A stretch of DNA of 64,000 bases from Lewinellaceae bacterium (GCA_020636325.1 JACJYC010000021.1:39883-103882); one strand, 5' to 3'. Positions 53,001-60,977 are shown, counted from the stretch's first letter. The notes: generated by a model from the sequence alone, not told the origin. A program made the numbers and translations.

Positions 53001-54351
53001 GCATCATTTTGGTAGCGCCGTCGTAGGTGATATCGTCTATGTGCTTTTGCTTTTGTTCCCGGTCCAGTTTCAGCAACCGACCGCCTTCGGCCGTTATCCG
53101 GAAAGCGATGAACTCCACGATGATGACGGCGCCGTCGATGATGATGCCGAAGTCGATGGCGCCCAGGCTCATCAGGTTGGCGTCGACGCCGAAAACGTAC
53201 ATCAATGACAACGCGAACAGGAGGGACAGGGGAATAACGGATGCCACCACAAGCCCCGACCGCAAATTGCCGAGCAGCAGGACCACCACAAAGATGACGA
53301 TCAGGCACCCCAGGATCAGGTTTTCGGCTATGGTGAAGGTCGTTTTGCCGATCAGTTCGCTCCTTTCCAGGAAGGCGTTGATCCGGATCCCTTCGGGCAG
53401 GGACCGGCTGATCTCATCGACCCGCGCCTTGACCCGGTCAATCACGGCCTTTGAATCGGCATCCTTCAGCATCATCACCTGACCGAGCACTTTTTCCCCT
53501 TCGCCGTTGCCGGTGATGGCGCCGAACCGGGTGGCGTGGCCGTATCCGACCTTCCCCACATCACGGATATAAATGGGGATACCGTCCCGATTGGCTACCA
53601 CTATATTTTCGATGTCCTCAATGGAGGAAACCAGGCCGTCGCTGCGGATGAAGTAGCTCTCCTGCACCTTTTCGATATACCCGCCGCCCGCAACGTTGTT
53701 GTTTTTTTCAAGCGCCGCATAAACATCTGAAACGGAAATGTTCATCGCCCTCAGCTGACCGGGATTGACGGCCACTTCGTACTGCTTCAGGTAACCGCCC
53801 CAGGTGTTCACCTCCACCACCCCGGGAATGCCCGAAAGCTGCCGCCGGACGATCCAGTCCTGAATGGTCCTCAGGTCGGTGATGGTGTATTTGTCCTTGT
53901 GCGCCTCGTCCACATCGATGATGTACTGGTAGATTTCTCCCAGACCGGTGGATACGGGCCCCATGAACGGCGTGCCGAAACCCGCGGGGATCTTTTCCTG
54001 GGCGCTTTTGATCTTTTCCGCGATGAGTTGCCGCGGCAGATAGGTGCCCAGATTGTCCTCAAAGACGATAGTGACAACGGAGAGGCCGAATTTGGAAATG
54101 GACCGGATCTCCCTGACGCCGGGCAGGTTGGCCATTTCAAGCTCAACCGGATAGGTCAGGAATTTCTCGACGTCCTGGGTGGCCAGGTTCCTGGAAGTGG
54201 TGATGACCTGCACCTGGTTGTTGGTCACGTCCGGCACTGCGCCGATCGGGATATGGGTCAGGGCAAACACGCCGAACCCTGCGATGCCGGCCGTAAACAG
54301 CAGGACGATGAGCTTGTGCCGGACGCTGTATTGGATGATTCTCTCAAGCAT
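50023..54351 (-). CDS. CusA/CzcA heavy-metal RND pump fused to a TolC-like outer-membrane channel
   Basis: 1442 aa. Residues 1 to about 1035 are an HME-type RND pump with twelve membrane helices (start MLERIIQYSVRHKLIVLLFTAG; helix-4 charge-relay region LGAIDFGIIIDGAVIIVEF; heavy-metal subfamily block AAEVPTDPMSMEESDVII; second-half helices to LPVLYAIFDRKG). From residue 1049 a second module begins with an internal signal-like segment (MHLLLPLFLIPAMAGAQ) and a TolC/outer-membrane-efflux domain with repeated long helices (NAGLKAASARIDQAQQLVNTAF to the C-terminus). Such fusions are known in Bacteroidota. The internal hydrophobic segment implies processing or membrane anchoring between the two halves. 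Likely exports Cu, Ag, Zn, Co or Cd; the metal is not predictable here. Confidence 0.95.
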   Translation of the reverse strand: MLERIIQYSVRHKLIVLLFTAGIAGFGVFALTHIPIGAVPDVTNNQVQVITTSRNLATQDVEKFLTYPVELEMANLPGVREIRSISKFGLSVVTIVFEDNLGTYLPRQLIAEKIKSAQEKIPAGFGTPFMGPVSTGLGEIYQYIIDVDEAHKDKYTITDLRTIQDWIVRRQLSGIPGVVEVNTWGGYLKQYEVAVNPGQLRAMNISVSDVYAALEKNNNVAGGGYIEKVQESYFIRSDGLVSSIEDIENIVVANRDGIPIYIRDVGKVGYGHATRFGAITGNGEGEKVLGQVMMLKDADSKAVIDRVKARVDEISRSLPEGIRINAFLERSELIGKTTFTIAENLILGCLIVIFVVVLLLGNLRSGLVVASVIPLSLLFALSLMYVFGVDANLMSLGAIDFGIIIDGAVIIVEFIAFRITAEGGRLLKLDREQKQKHIDDITYDGATKMMRSAVFGQLIIIIVFIPILSLANVEGKMFKPMALVFCFALIGAMILCFTYIPVIASMFLKPSDPDKRTISSMLIRFLERAYRPTISWALRFKPLVLALGVAMLAAVAWLFSRMGGEFVPTLDEGDFVIQPVLKTGTSLSKTIELTTRMEQILKGFPEVEQVVSRIGAAEVPTDPMSMEESDVIIKLKPIKQWVSAVTKDELADKFKEALSIIPGIDYEFTQPIEMRFNELITGVRADLAIKIFGEDLDVLYKKALEVEKAIQDVEGASDITVEKVAGLPQMSVEYDRRKIAKYGLNIDDLNKVISMGFAGLPAGTVFEGEKQFDLVIRFDEEHRKDIENIETASVILTDGSQLPLSEFADITYTKGPAKISRDNTKRRIVVGVNVRNRDLESVVKDVQRIINEQIKLPVGYTISYGGQFENLRSARARLMVAVPIALVLIFVLLYFAFNSVKEALMIYSAIPLASVGGVLLLYLRGLPFSISAGVGFIALFGIAVLNGIVLIEHFKELKAHGVTNINKRIIMGTQQRLRPVLLTAAAAALGFLPMAVSTSAGAEVQRPLATVVVGGLITATALTLLILPVLYAIFDRKGHHPSKKRKAGMHLLLPLFLIPAMAGAQGGPVTLERAIEIGLRRNAGLKAASARIDQAQQLVNTAFDPDKTQVYFHYDQNNIAENGLPLKVWGLSQSIRFPSVYGAQKQVNRDQVALLDAQRGVQERRLKKEITGAWYEINYWQNVQRHYQYLDSIYTRFAAAAAKRFEVGETNYLEQLTAETKQKEIGLALEQTRDQIANAYAALNQWLQSDSIYEIPYAPMQKLIMTAIDTMANPGVRYYQVAVESGKNALALEKKKLLPDLHLTVFRGSNNGPDAKGYAGFQAGISVPLMFGAQKARISAAETEVLALGHEADDYRNQLMSRYRALTAEINRLEKALAFYAENGKNLADGLVANAVKAYQNGEIDFFQYTQLLENAKTIEMNYLDNLHAYNRAVLEAEFILN

Positions 54352-54357
54352 ATACGA

Positions 54358-54446
54358 AGGTAAGAGGGTGAGAGAGGTGAGAGGGCGTGAGACGTGAGAA
54401 AGGGTGATCGCTCACCGTCTCTCATGCTCTTCCTCTCCCACTCTTG
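54358..54446. repeat. GGTGAGAG tandem tract with inverted arm upstream of the pump gene
   Basis: GAGGGTGAGAGAGGTGAGAG on the left, TGATCGCTCA loop, CTCTCATGCTCTTCCTCTC on the right. It lies in the 157-bp gap between the kinase stop and the pump start, so could fold in the pump leader. Confidence 0.8.
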
Positions 54447-54508
54447 TTTAATACCGCAAAGGTCGGGCCCCTTCCTAAAGCCAGTCTGAAGCCTTTCTTA
54501 AGATTCGC

Positions 54509-55882
54509 TTAAAATTTGAGGGTGGCGGTTGTGCCCTGACTGGGCAGGCTGGTCAGCGTAAAATCGGCATTGATGAAGGTACAGGCCTTTTTTACGATGG
54601 ACAGGCCGAGGCCGTTGCCGGGTATGCGCTTGTGTTTCAGGGCATCGGAACGGAAGAACGGCGTAAAAACGGAAGGGATATCTTCCTGGCGTATGCCGAC
54701 GCCGTGGTCGGTGATTTCACAGAAAATTTCGCCTTCTTTTTTGAACACCCTGATCTGGATGGAGGAATCGTCAAAGGAATATTTGATGGCGTTGGAAATG
54801 ACATTATCCAGGATCAGGTCGATATAATAAGGATCGGATTCCACTTCCGCTTCGCCGTTGTCGTCGATATTGATCTGCAGATTTTTGCGGATGATCTCCG
54901 GTTCGTACCGCTGCAGGATGTCGTCAAGCAAGGGGACCAGCTGAATGGATTGCCGGTTGAGTCGGTCCGGCGTCTTGTCAAACCGGGCCAGCATCAGCAA
55001 TTGGTCAATGGTATTGGACATGCGGTCGATCTCGGTCAGGGCGTAGGCGATCTTTTCCCGGTATTCGGCCTCCGTCCTGGGTTTCCGGATCAGGACCTCC
55101 ATCGTGCCCTTGATGACGGAGAGCGGGGTGCGCAATTCGTGGGAGGCGTCCGAGGTGAATTGGCGCTCGCGTTCGATGGCATTCCCGATCCGTTCCAGCA
55201 ATTCGTTGATGGAAGAGGCCAGCGTATAGAGTTCGTCCTTCGTTTTGGGGAGTTCGATCCGTTCGTTGAGGTTGTTCCGGGTGATCCGGTCGGCCGTGGC
55301 GGTGATCCGGGCGACGGGCGCAATGCTCTTCCCGGCCAGCAGGCGGGTGATGAAGAACAGGCTCAACAGGACGAGCGGGAACAAGGCCAGCAGGATATTC
55401 CGCAACTTCCCGATCACCATTTTGGAATCCTCCAGCGACATGGCAGCGAGCACATACCCCCGCGTTTGCCCTTCGAAAATCAGGGGCAGTTGCAACTGGC
55501 GAATGGCCTTTCCGTTGAGCATGGTATTGAAATGGTCCCCGTCCGGATCTTCCGGGTTGAATTTGAGGGCTTGCTCCTTCAAATTGGGCGACTTGTCCAT
55601 CAGGTTCCCATCGGCATCAATGATCTGGATGAAAACGGGAATAACGTCCGCCTCGCGGTGTTCGCGTTCTTCCAGTTCGGCCCTGTTCAGGAAATGAATG
55701 CTGTCCCGGGTGAAGGTTAGCCCGTGCGAATGCTTGATCGCCTCATAGGAAACGGCGCGATCCAGGTTTTGGTAAACAGTCGTCAGCACCACGGCATAAA
55801 TAACCAGGAAGACCAGCGAAATGGTCACTGCCGACGCTATGAGAAAGTTTAGCGCAATCCTGTTTTTATAGTTGAAGTTCAT
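54509..55882 (-). CDS. HAMP-containing sensor histidine kinase (CusS-like)
   Basis: 457 aa inner-membrane kinase. Helix 1 ALNFLIASAVTISLVFLVIYAVVL (about 9-32), periplasmic sensor about 35-165, helix 2 near 166-190 (RNILLALFPLVLLSLFFITRLL), HAMP about 190-235, HisKA with phospho-acceptor His248 in SDASHELRTPLS, and HATPase_c with DNVISNAIKYS, DHGVGI and GNGLGLSIVKKAC. Paired with the OmpR-type regulator upstream and the efflux genes downstream, hence presumably a metal sensor. A MITE-like element with repeats separates it from the regulator gene. Confidence 0.93.
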   Translation of the reverse strand: MNFNYKNRIALNFLIASAVTISLVFLVIYAVVLTTVYQNLDRAVSYEAIKHSHGLTFTRDSIHFLNRAELEEREHREADVIPVFIQIIDADGNLMDKSPNLKEQALKFNPEDPDGDHFNTMLNGKAIRQLQLPLIFEGQTRGYVLAAMSLEDSKMVIGKLRNILLALFPLVLLSLFFITRLLAGKSIAPVARITATADRITRNNLNERIELPKTKDELYTLASSINELLERIGNAIERERQFTSDASHELRTPLSVIKGTMEVLIRKPRTEAEYREKIAYALTEIDRMSNTIDQLLMLARFDKTPDRLNRQSIQLVPLLDDILQRYEPEIIRKNLQINIDDNGEAEVESDPYYIDLILDNVISNAIKYSFDDSSIQIRVFKKEGEIFCEITDHGVGIRQEDIPSVFTPFFRSDALKHKRIPGNGLGLSIVKKACTFINADFTLTSLPSQGTTATLKF

Positions 55883-55904
55883 TGTTATTTTTTCCCGCTG
55901 ATCC

Positions 55905-56015
55905 GAGACTGTTCAAAATTGTGTTTTCGCGCAAAGACGCAAAGACGCAAAGCTTTAATTTTCATCACGCTGCGCGTGCTAAAAATTCTGTTGACACAAA
56001 ATGCTGAACGGTCCC
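55905..56015 (+). mobile_element. 111-bp MITE-like element, type 1, copy C
   Basis: Left end GAGACTGTTCAAAATTGTG, right end reverse complement GGGACCGTTCAGCATTTTGTG. ACGCAAAG words and an inner hairpin with GCTGCGCGTGC. Perfect 8-bp flanking repeats GCTGATCC (55897-55904 and 56016-56023). Inserted between the response regulator and its kinase. Confidence 0.88.
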
Positions 56016-56053
56016 GCTGATCCCCCTGATTTTTGCAGATTAATTACAAAGTC

Positions 56054-56099
56054 GCACCCTCTCTCACCCTCTCACCCTCTCACCCTCTCACCCTCTCAC
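56054..56099. repeat. CTCTCACCC tract covering the regulator stop codon
   Basis: Five units. On the minus strand the last residues and the TGA stop of the response regulator (GTGAGAGGGTGA) are already part of the tract. Confidence 0.85.
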
Positions 56100-56753
56100 A
56101 ACATACCCCACCCCGCGCACCGTCTGAATATAATCCTCATCCCCCTGCAGATCCAGTTTTTTGCGGATGGCATTGATGTACACGTCAATGATGCCCGTAT
56201 TGTATTGGAAATGGATATCCCAGACGCTTTCGATGATGCGGGTCCGGCGGCAGACCTTGCCCTTGTTGCGCATCAGGTATTCCAGCAGTGCAAATTCCTT
56301 TTGGGTCAGGTGCACCTGCTTTCCGTTTTTGAAGACCTGGTGCAGCGTGGTATCCAGGGTGATGTTGCCCAGGGTGAATTGCTCGTGTTCACCCGATCTG
56401 GGTCGCAACTGCACCCGTACGCGTTCCAGCAGTTCATCGAAATGGAAGGGTTTCTTGATATAGTCGTTGGCGCCGGCCTGCAAGCCGAAGATCGTTTCCT
56501 GGACGGTATCTTTGGCGGTCAAAAAAATGACGGGGGTATCGGCAAAGGATTTCCTGAACTGCCGGCAGACCTCAATGCCGCTGACGCCGGGCAGCATCCA
56601 GTCGAGCAGCAGCAGGTCGTATTCGCCGGTCAGGGCCATATCCAACCCCTGGTTGCCGTCCTCCGCCACGTCTACGGCAAAGGATTCTTCCTCCAGTCCC
56701 TGTTTGAGGAATTGGGCAATGCCGGGCTCGTCTTCCACCACCAGAATTCTCAT
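56088..56753 (-). CDS. OmpR-family response regulator (CusR-like)
   Basis: 221 aa. Receiver domain with acidic pocket EDE at 7-9 and phospho-acceptor Asp51 in LLLLDWMLPG; conserved Thr and Lys in FLTAKDTV and YIKKPFHFDELL. Winged-helix domain about 125-221 (LTQKEFALLEYLMRNKGKVCRRTRIIESVWDIHF, YINAIRKKLD, TVRGVGYVVRG). Partner of the kinase 205 bp downstream; together they likely switch on the efflux pump genes further downstream. A GACTTTTG sequence, one mismatch from the promoter motif, lies 4-11 bp upstream of the start. Confidence 0.94.
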   Translation of the reverse strand: MRILVVEDEPGIAQFLKQGLEEESFAVDVAEDGNQGLDMALTGEYDLLLLDWMLPGVSGIEVCRQFRKSFADTPVIFLTAKDTVQETIFGLQAGANDYIKKPFHFDELLERVRVQLRPRSGEHEQFTLGNITLDTTLHQVFKNGKQVHLTQKEFALLEYLMRNKGKVCRRTRIIESVWDIHFQYNTGIIDVYINAIRKKLDLQGDEDYIQTVRGVGYVVRG

Positions 56754-56867
56754 GGTACAAAAGTCGGCATTATTCCTTAAACGCGGATTAGGGGATTCTT
56801 AAGATTGGCTTAAGATGGGATCTGTTGATCTGTTGATTTGTTGATTGGGAGGAGGATTTTCAAATCA

Positions 56868-56999
56868 GGGACCGTTCAGAAAAAAACTTAGCTTCTGGGG
56901 CTGTTCAGAATTTTGTGTCAACCGGATTTTTAGCATGCGCAGCTTGCTAAAAATCAAATCTTTGCGTCTTTGCGCGAAAACACTTTATTGAACGGCCAC
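56868..56999 (-). mobile_element. 132-bp MITE-like element, type 1, copy D (extended, inverted)
   Basis: Carries two successive left ends, GGGACCGTTCAGAAAA and, 29 bp later, GGGGCTGTTCAGAATTTTGTG, then the usual body with TTTGCGTCTTTGCGCG and the terminus GAACGGCCAC. The outer boundaries are flanked by perfect 8-bp repeats TCAAATCA (56860-56867 and 57000-57007). The right duplication contains the stop codon of the neighbouring DUF3999 gene. Confidence 0.82.
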
Positions 57000-57004
57000 T
57001 CAAA

Positions 57005-58321
57005 TCAACCATTCTTCCTCATCATCCGCACCGTAAACCACCCGAGTGCCAGGATCACGATGCCCATGATCCCCCAGAGCCAGTTCTTGTTGGCAAACAG
57101 GGGTTGGCGGGCGGCGGCTTCTTCCTGCCGGATGTCCTCTTCCGGCCCTAAAGACAGGGCGGTGAGTCTGGCCGGGATATTGTCCTCAAACCGGTCGATG
57201 TCGTAGAGGGGTTTGACGGCATTCCGGCGGCCGTAAACCAGAAAGTAATCGGCGGGGGTGGTAACCCGCAGGGTAAGGGTATGTTCGTAGCCTTTCAGCT
57301 CCATTTTCCCGAAATTCAGCGGCATGTTGTCATCGTTGTACACCACGATCCGCCATTGCCGGGAGATCGCGCCTTCAAACCGAAATTCGCGCTTTTCGAG
57401 CGAGCTCAGGGTGCCGGTCGACAAGGTGGCAAAGCGGTATCGCCATCCGTTCTGGGTTTCCACGCTGTCCCTCAGGTATTGGATGGACAACGGGCGGTAA
57501 AAGTCGAAGGTATCCGCCACATTGATCCGGAGAAAAGTGGCGGGCAAGGGCATTTTCAGGAACAGGTCAATGACCGTTTGTTTTTCATCCTTGTCCTCCT
57601 CGATATGCGTGGAGTCAACGGCATAAGTACGGTAACTGCCCTCTACGACGGATTGTTCCCAGATCCTGGCCGTTTCCAGTTCGGGGTCGGTGTCCGTATG
57701 CACGGTAAGGCGGACGTAAGCGTATTTGGCATCCTTGAATTTGACGCGCGTGAACCGGTAATCGGTTATATCGTTCTCGATCCCCAAAATCCGGTAATCC
57801 TTGACGATGGCAAACCACTCCTTTTGATCCTGGCTGCCTTCGAGGGTAATGCGCCAGTCGAAATTTTCCTGGTCAAAATCGAATTCGATGGTATTGATGA
57901 TGCTGTCGGCAGGCACTTCAAAAGTGTAGTAAAACCCCTTGTCGTTGGAGGTCTGGTTGATCAGGTTGAAGGGGACCTCCGTTTCCACCCGTTCATCAGC
58001 AGCCACCTTCAGGATATACGGCGCCTCCAGGGTATCCTTGGCCGGCGTGATCCCGAATATCCGGATATCCGACAGATCGGGCGACAATCTTCCGAAAATA
58101 TCGTCGGGCAGGGTCAGTTTGTGCCACTGGTTCTTGATGCCTTGCAAGGGGCGCTTGTAGTGGTATTGGTCCATTTGGGCGCTTGCGAGGAGGGGGAGGA
58201 GGAGAAAGAGGAGGAGAGGAATCGAGGAATCGAGGAATCGAGGAACTGGTGATCTGGTGATTTGACGTCTTTGTTCTTTTGGAGCTTCGGCCGGTGGTTG
58301 ATTTGAACCGCCACGCGGCAT
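57005..58321 (-). CDS. DUF3999-family membrane-anchored protein
   Basis: 438 aa from ATG 58321. Exported: hydrophobic LLLFLLLPLLASAQ ends near residue 50, after which the mature protein starts MDQYHYKRPLQGI. The body is beta-rich with F5/8-type-like jelly-roll sections (DFDWRITLEGSQDQKEWFAIVKDYRIL; PLSIQYLRDSV). One C-terminal membrane helix (NWLWGIMGIVILALGWFTVRMM) ends in MRKNG. DUF3999 and DUF2339 genes are usual neighbours, as here; function of the pair is unknown. The N-terminal 35 residues are low-complexity, partly encoded by the GAGGAATC repeat (58217-58245), so the true start is uncertain. The stop codon lies in a MITE target-site duplication. Confidence 0.78.
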   Translation of the reverse strand: MPRGGSNQPPAEAPKEQRRQITRSPVPRFLDSSIPLLLFLLLPLLASAQMDQYHYKRPLQGIKNQWHKLTLPDDIFGRLSPDLSDIRIFGITPAKDTLEAPYILKVAADERVETEVPFNLINQTSNDKGFYYTFEVPADSIINTIEFDFDQENFDWRITLEGSQDQKEWFAIVKDYRILGIENDITDYRFTRVKFKDAKYAYVRLTVHTDTDPELETARIWEQSVVEGSYRTYAVDSTHIEEDKDEKQTVIDLFLKMPLPATFLRINVADTFDFYRPLSIQYLRDSVETQNGWRYRFATLSTGTLSSLEKREFRFEGAISRQWRIVVYNDDNMPLNFGKMELKGYEHTLTLRVTTPADYFLVYGRRNAVKPLYDIDRFEDNIPARLTALSLGPEEDIRQEEAAARQPLFANKNWLWGIMGIVILALGWFTVRMMRKNG

Positions 58322-58376
58322 GCGAGGTTGATGCGAACCGTCAACAGTTCTTCCAAGCAATCGGCTGCCGATGGCC

Positions 58377-58531
58377 GAAACGCCACTTACGACTTTCGAC
58401 TTACGACTTACGACTCCCCTCTGACAACTGACTCCACCTTCGCTAAAGCTATGGCTGGCAGAGACCGACAAATGATCATTGTCAATTGACGAAACGCCAC
58501 TTATGACTTTCGACTTACGACTTACGACTCC
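58377..58531. repeat. Pair of 41-bp direct repeats in the DUF2339-DUF3999 gap
   Basis: GAAACGCCACTTAYGACTTT followed by CGACTTACGACTTACGACTCC occurs at 58377-58417 and 58491-58531, 40 of 41 identical, with a 73-bp spacer. The second copy ends 4 bp before the DUF2339 stop codon. Confidence 0.85.
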
Positions 58532-58535
58532 ATAT

Positions 58536-60977
58536 CTAGGCTTCATCAAATATCGTGTTCTTGTATTTATTGTAAAGGAACGAAATGACCAGCAATAAAA
58601 CGCCGAGCGACACAAAAATGATCGTTTTGCCGATCGTACTCAAATGGGCGATGTCGTACAGGAATAGCTTGAGCAGGGTAACGCCGAACAGCGCGATCGC
58701 CGAAATGCGCAGATACCCTTTGCGCCGCCAGATGCCCAACACGATCAAAAGGAGGGCATAGACGCCCCAGAGGATGCTCAGTCCCAGTTTGTACGACTGC
58801 CCGGGGTCGGCGATGTCCATCCAGTGGATCCATTCGCTGCTGGCGACCCAAAGGACGGCCAGGTGCAACAGCAACTCGAACGGGATCCGCAGTTGAACGC
58901 CGATCAGTTCCCGGTCGCGGATATAGCGCCAGGTGGCAAACAGCAGTCCCGCAAGAAAAGCCAGCGACGCGTACCGGATATAGAGATTCCAGCTTCCCGC
59001 GCTGAAATATTCGGATTGCGAAGGCGTCAGGTAACTCTCCCGCAACAGGCTCAAGGCATACAACCCGCCCACCAGGAAGGACAGGATCGTCAGCAAATTG
59101 ACCACCAGATTGGCGGCCGCCAGGATGCGGCTCCTGATCCATCCCAGGTTGACAAAGGAAAGGATCGCCAGAAAGCCCATGGTATAATTCAGCATCCAGA
59201 CGATCTTGTACTGGAGGAAGTCGTTGTTGTAAATGGGATAGGAATAATCATACGCATCCGGGGGCGACATCACCGCCGAGCCCCAATACAGCCGGTCGAA
59301 CCAGGCGGTGACCTCCACTTGTCCGGTGAAGTAGAGAGTGAGTAGGAGCATAGTGGGGATAGCTATTTGCATAATTGAACGAAGCCAATCCGGTTTGGAG
59401 GAATCGAGGAACTGAGGAACTGAGGAATCGGATTGGATACGATCCGATTCTTCGATTCTTCCAATCTTCCCTGCCCGCTGTAAGCTGAACGAAGACGGGG
59501 AATCCTGCCACCGAATAAAAAAGAACGCCCCGGCCACCAGCAAGCCCGTCAGAAACTGCACATTCCAGAACGGGGTGATGGCCTTTGCCGCAACTTCTAT
59601 ATCCGGTTGGTATTGGTATTGCGGGTAAAAGGTCATCCAGTCCTGCACCAGGCTGAAGAAGGCCAGGAACATGAGCGGATAGGACATTTTTTCGTACACC
59701 GGCACCTTTCTCGACCGGCCGATCCAGAACAGCAGGGCGGCTTCGGCGGCCCAGATCAGGGTTACCCAGTTGCCGTCGAGCTGGACGGGAAAAGTGAGGG
59801 TGAGGAAAACCAGCACCAGGCCCGAAACCAGGTAGAACAGGTTGCGGTCGGCCAGTTTGCCGCGGTAAATGACGGCGCTCACAATGAAATGCACCACAGC
59901 ATTGGCCAGCGTAAACAGGCCCAACAGCTCCTCGCCTTGTTTTTGGCCGGACAAGATCGCGTAGCCCATCCCGTAAAAGACGAAAGAATTGAGCAGCAGC
60001 GAGGCGATATCGCCGAAATTGAACTGTTCCTTTTGCAGGAGTTTGTAGCCCAGGAAGGTCAGGTAGAATTCGATGAAAAAGACCGCTGCGAAGGTCATGG
60101 CCAGGGTGAAGTGCCTGGCCGCCTCGTATTCCAGGTTAAACCACGACAGGAAGATCAGCCAGGTCAGCCCGAATGCGGAATAAAAGGCCACCTTCCAGTT
60201 TTTCCGGAACGCGATGACCAGGATGCCCGCGTTCACGATAGCCATATAAGTGAACAAAAAGGCGTAATTGCCGCTGCCGTCGCTGAGCAGGAAGGGCACC
60301 CCGTAAGCGCCCACCAATCCGATCAGGACGATAACCTGCTTGTTGTAATTCAAGGCCGCCAAGGCGGTAAAAACCGTGAAGAAGGCCATCAACCCGAAGG
60401 TGAGCGTTTGCGGGATCAGGTCGTAGAAGCTGTATGCCGCAAACGTGATGAAGTACAGGATGGCCATGGCGCCGCTCAGCAAGACCGCGCTGAAATTGGG
60501 GTATTTCACTTTCAGCCTGACGGCAAACCCAAAGAGCGCCAACCCGGCAGCGTACCCCAGGACGATGCGCGTGAGCGGGCTGATCAGGTCGTGGTCGATG
60601 GCGTATTTCGCACCGATGGCCACCCCGATCACCAGGATGGCGATGCCGATGGTGGCGATCAGGTTCTCACCGATGAATTTCTCGACATTGGACCTGGAGC
60701 GCGGCGGCCGGACGGGCGGCGGCGGAAGGTGCGTTCCGGGTTTCGGCGGCGCCGGTTGCTCCCAGACCTGTTTCGGCAGGGGCGGCGGTTGAGGCGGCGG
60801 CATGGGGGTGGACACGGCTTCCGGTGGAGTTTCCTGCTGCGCTTCCGGTTGCCCGTAACGCAGGTACTGCACTTCCTTCGAAATGGCGTCGACCTCTCTG
60901 GAAAAGGCCTCTTGTTTTTTCAGCAGTTCGTCGAGCTTGTCGAGCAGCTGTTTGATCCTGTCGTCGTTTTCAGGCAT
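58536..60977 (-). CDS. DUF2339 polytopic membrane protein
   Basis: 813 aa from ATG 60977 (MPENDDRIKQLLDKLDELLKK); the upstream ATG at 61061 lies in repeat sequence. An N-terminal coiled coil (residues 5-45) and a proline-rich linker (about 55-105) precede about 20 membrane helices starting with NLIATIGIAILVIGVAIGAKYAID. Matches the DUF2339 layout. Residues about 504-527 (GRIEESDRIQSDSSVPQFLD) are encoded by a GAGGAACTGAGGAATC hairpin repeat inserted in frame in a loop. Partner of the DUF3999 gene. Function unknown, possibly in envelope assembly or transport. Confidence 0.88.
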   Translation of the reverse strand: MPENDDRIKQLLDKLDELLKKQEAFSREVDAISKEVQYLRYGQPEAQQETPPEAVSTPMPPPQPPPLPKQVWEQPAPPKPGTHLPPPPVRPPRSRSNVEKFIGENLIATIGIAILVIGVAIGAKYAIDHDLISPLTRIVLGYAAGLALFGFAVRLKVKYPNFSAVLLSGAMAILYFITFAAYSFYDLIPQTLTFGLMAFFTVFTALAALNYNKQVIVLIGLVGAYGVPFLLSDGSGNYAFLFTYMAIVNAGILVIAFRKNWKVAFYSAFGLTWLIFLSWFNLEYEAARHFTLAMTFAAVFFIEFYLTFLGYKLLQKEQFNFGDIASLLLNSFVFYGMGYAILSGQKQGEELLGLFTLANAVVHFIVSAVIYRGKLADRNLFYLVSGLVLVFLTLTFPVQLDGNWVTLIWAAEAALLFWIGRSRKVPVYEKMSYPLMFLAFFSLVQDWMTFYPQYQYQPDIEVAAKAITPFWNVQFLTGLLVAGAFFFIRWQDSPSSFSLQRAGKIGRIEESDRIQSDSSVPQFLDSSKPDWLRSIMQIAIPTMLLLTLYFTGQVEVTAWFDRLYWGSAVMSPPDAYDYSYPIYNNDFLQYKIVWMLNYTMGFLAILSFVNLGWIRSRILAAANLVVNLLTILSFLVGGLYALSLLRESYLTPSQSEYFSAGSWNLYIRYASLAFLAGLLFATWRYIRDRELIGVQLRIPFELLLHLAVLWVASSEWIHWMDIADPGQSYKLGLSILWGVYALLLIVLGIWRRKGYLRISAIALFGVTLLKLFLYDIAHLSTIGKTIIFVSLGVLLLVISFLYNKYKNTIFDEA
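59397..59468. repeat. GAGGAACTGAGGAATC hairpin repeat inside a coding sequence
   Basis: Four GAGGAAYY units, then GGATTGGATACGATCC and the complementary GATTCTTCGATTCTTCC arm. The same word forms the noncoding hairpin at 41157-41238. Inside DUF2339 it keeps the frame and encodes a polar loop. Confidence 0.9.

Noticed and set aside
51202..53208. Long antisense frame (668 codons) opposite the RND pump
   Set aside because: His/Gln/Asp-rich composition typical of the reverse frame; the pump is unambiguous on the other strand.
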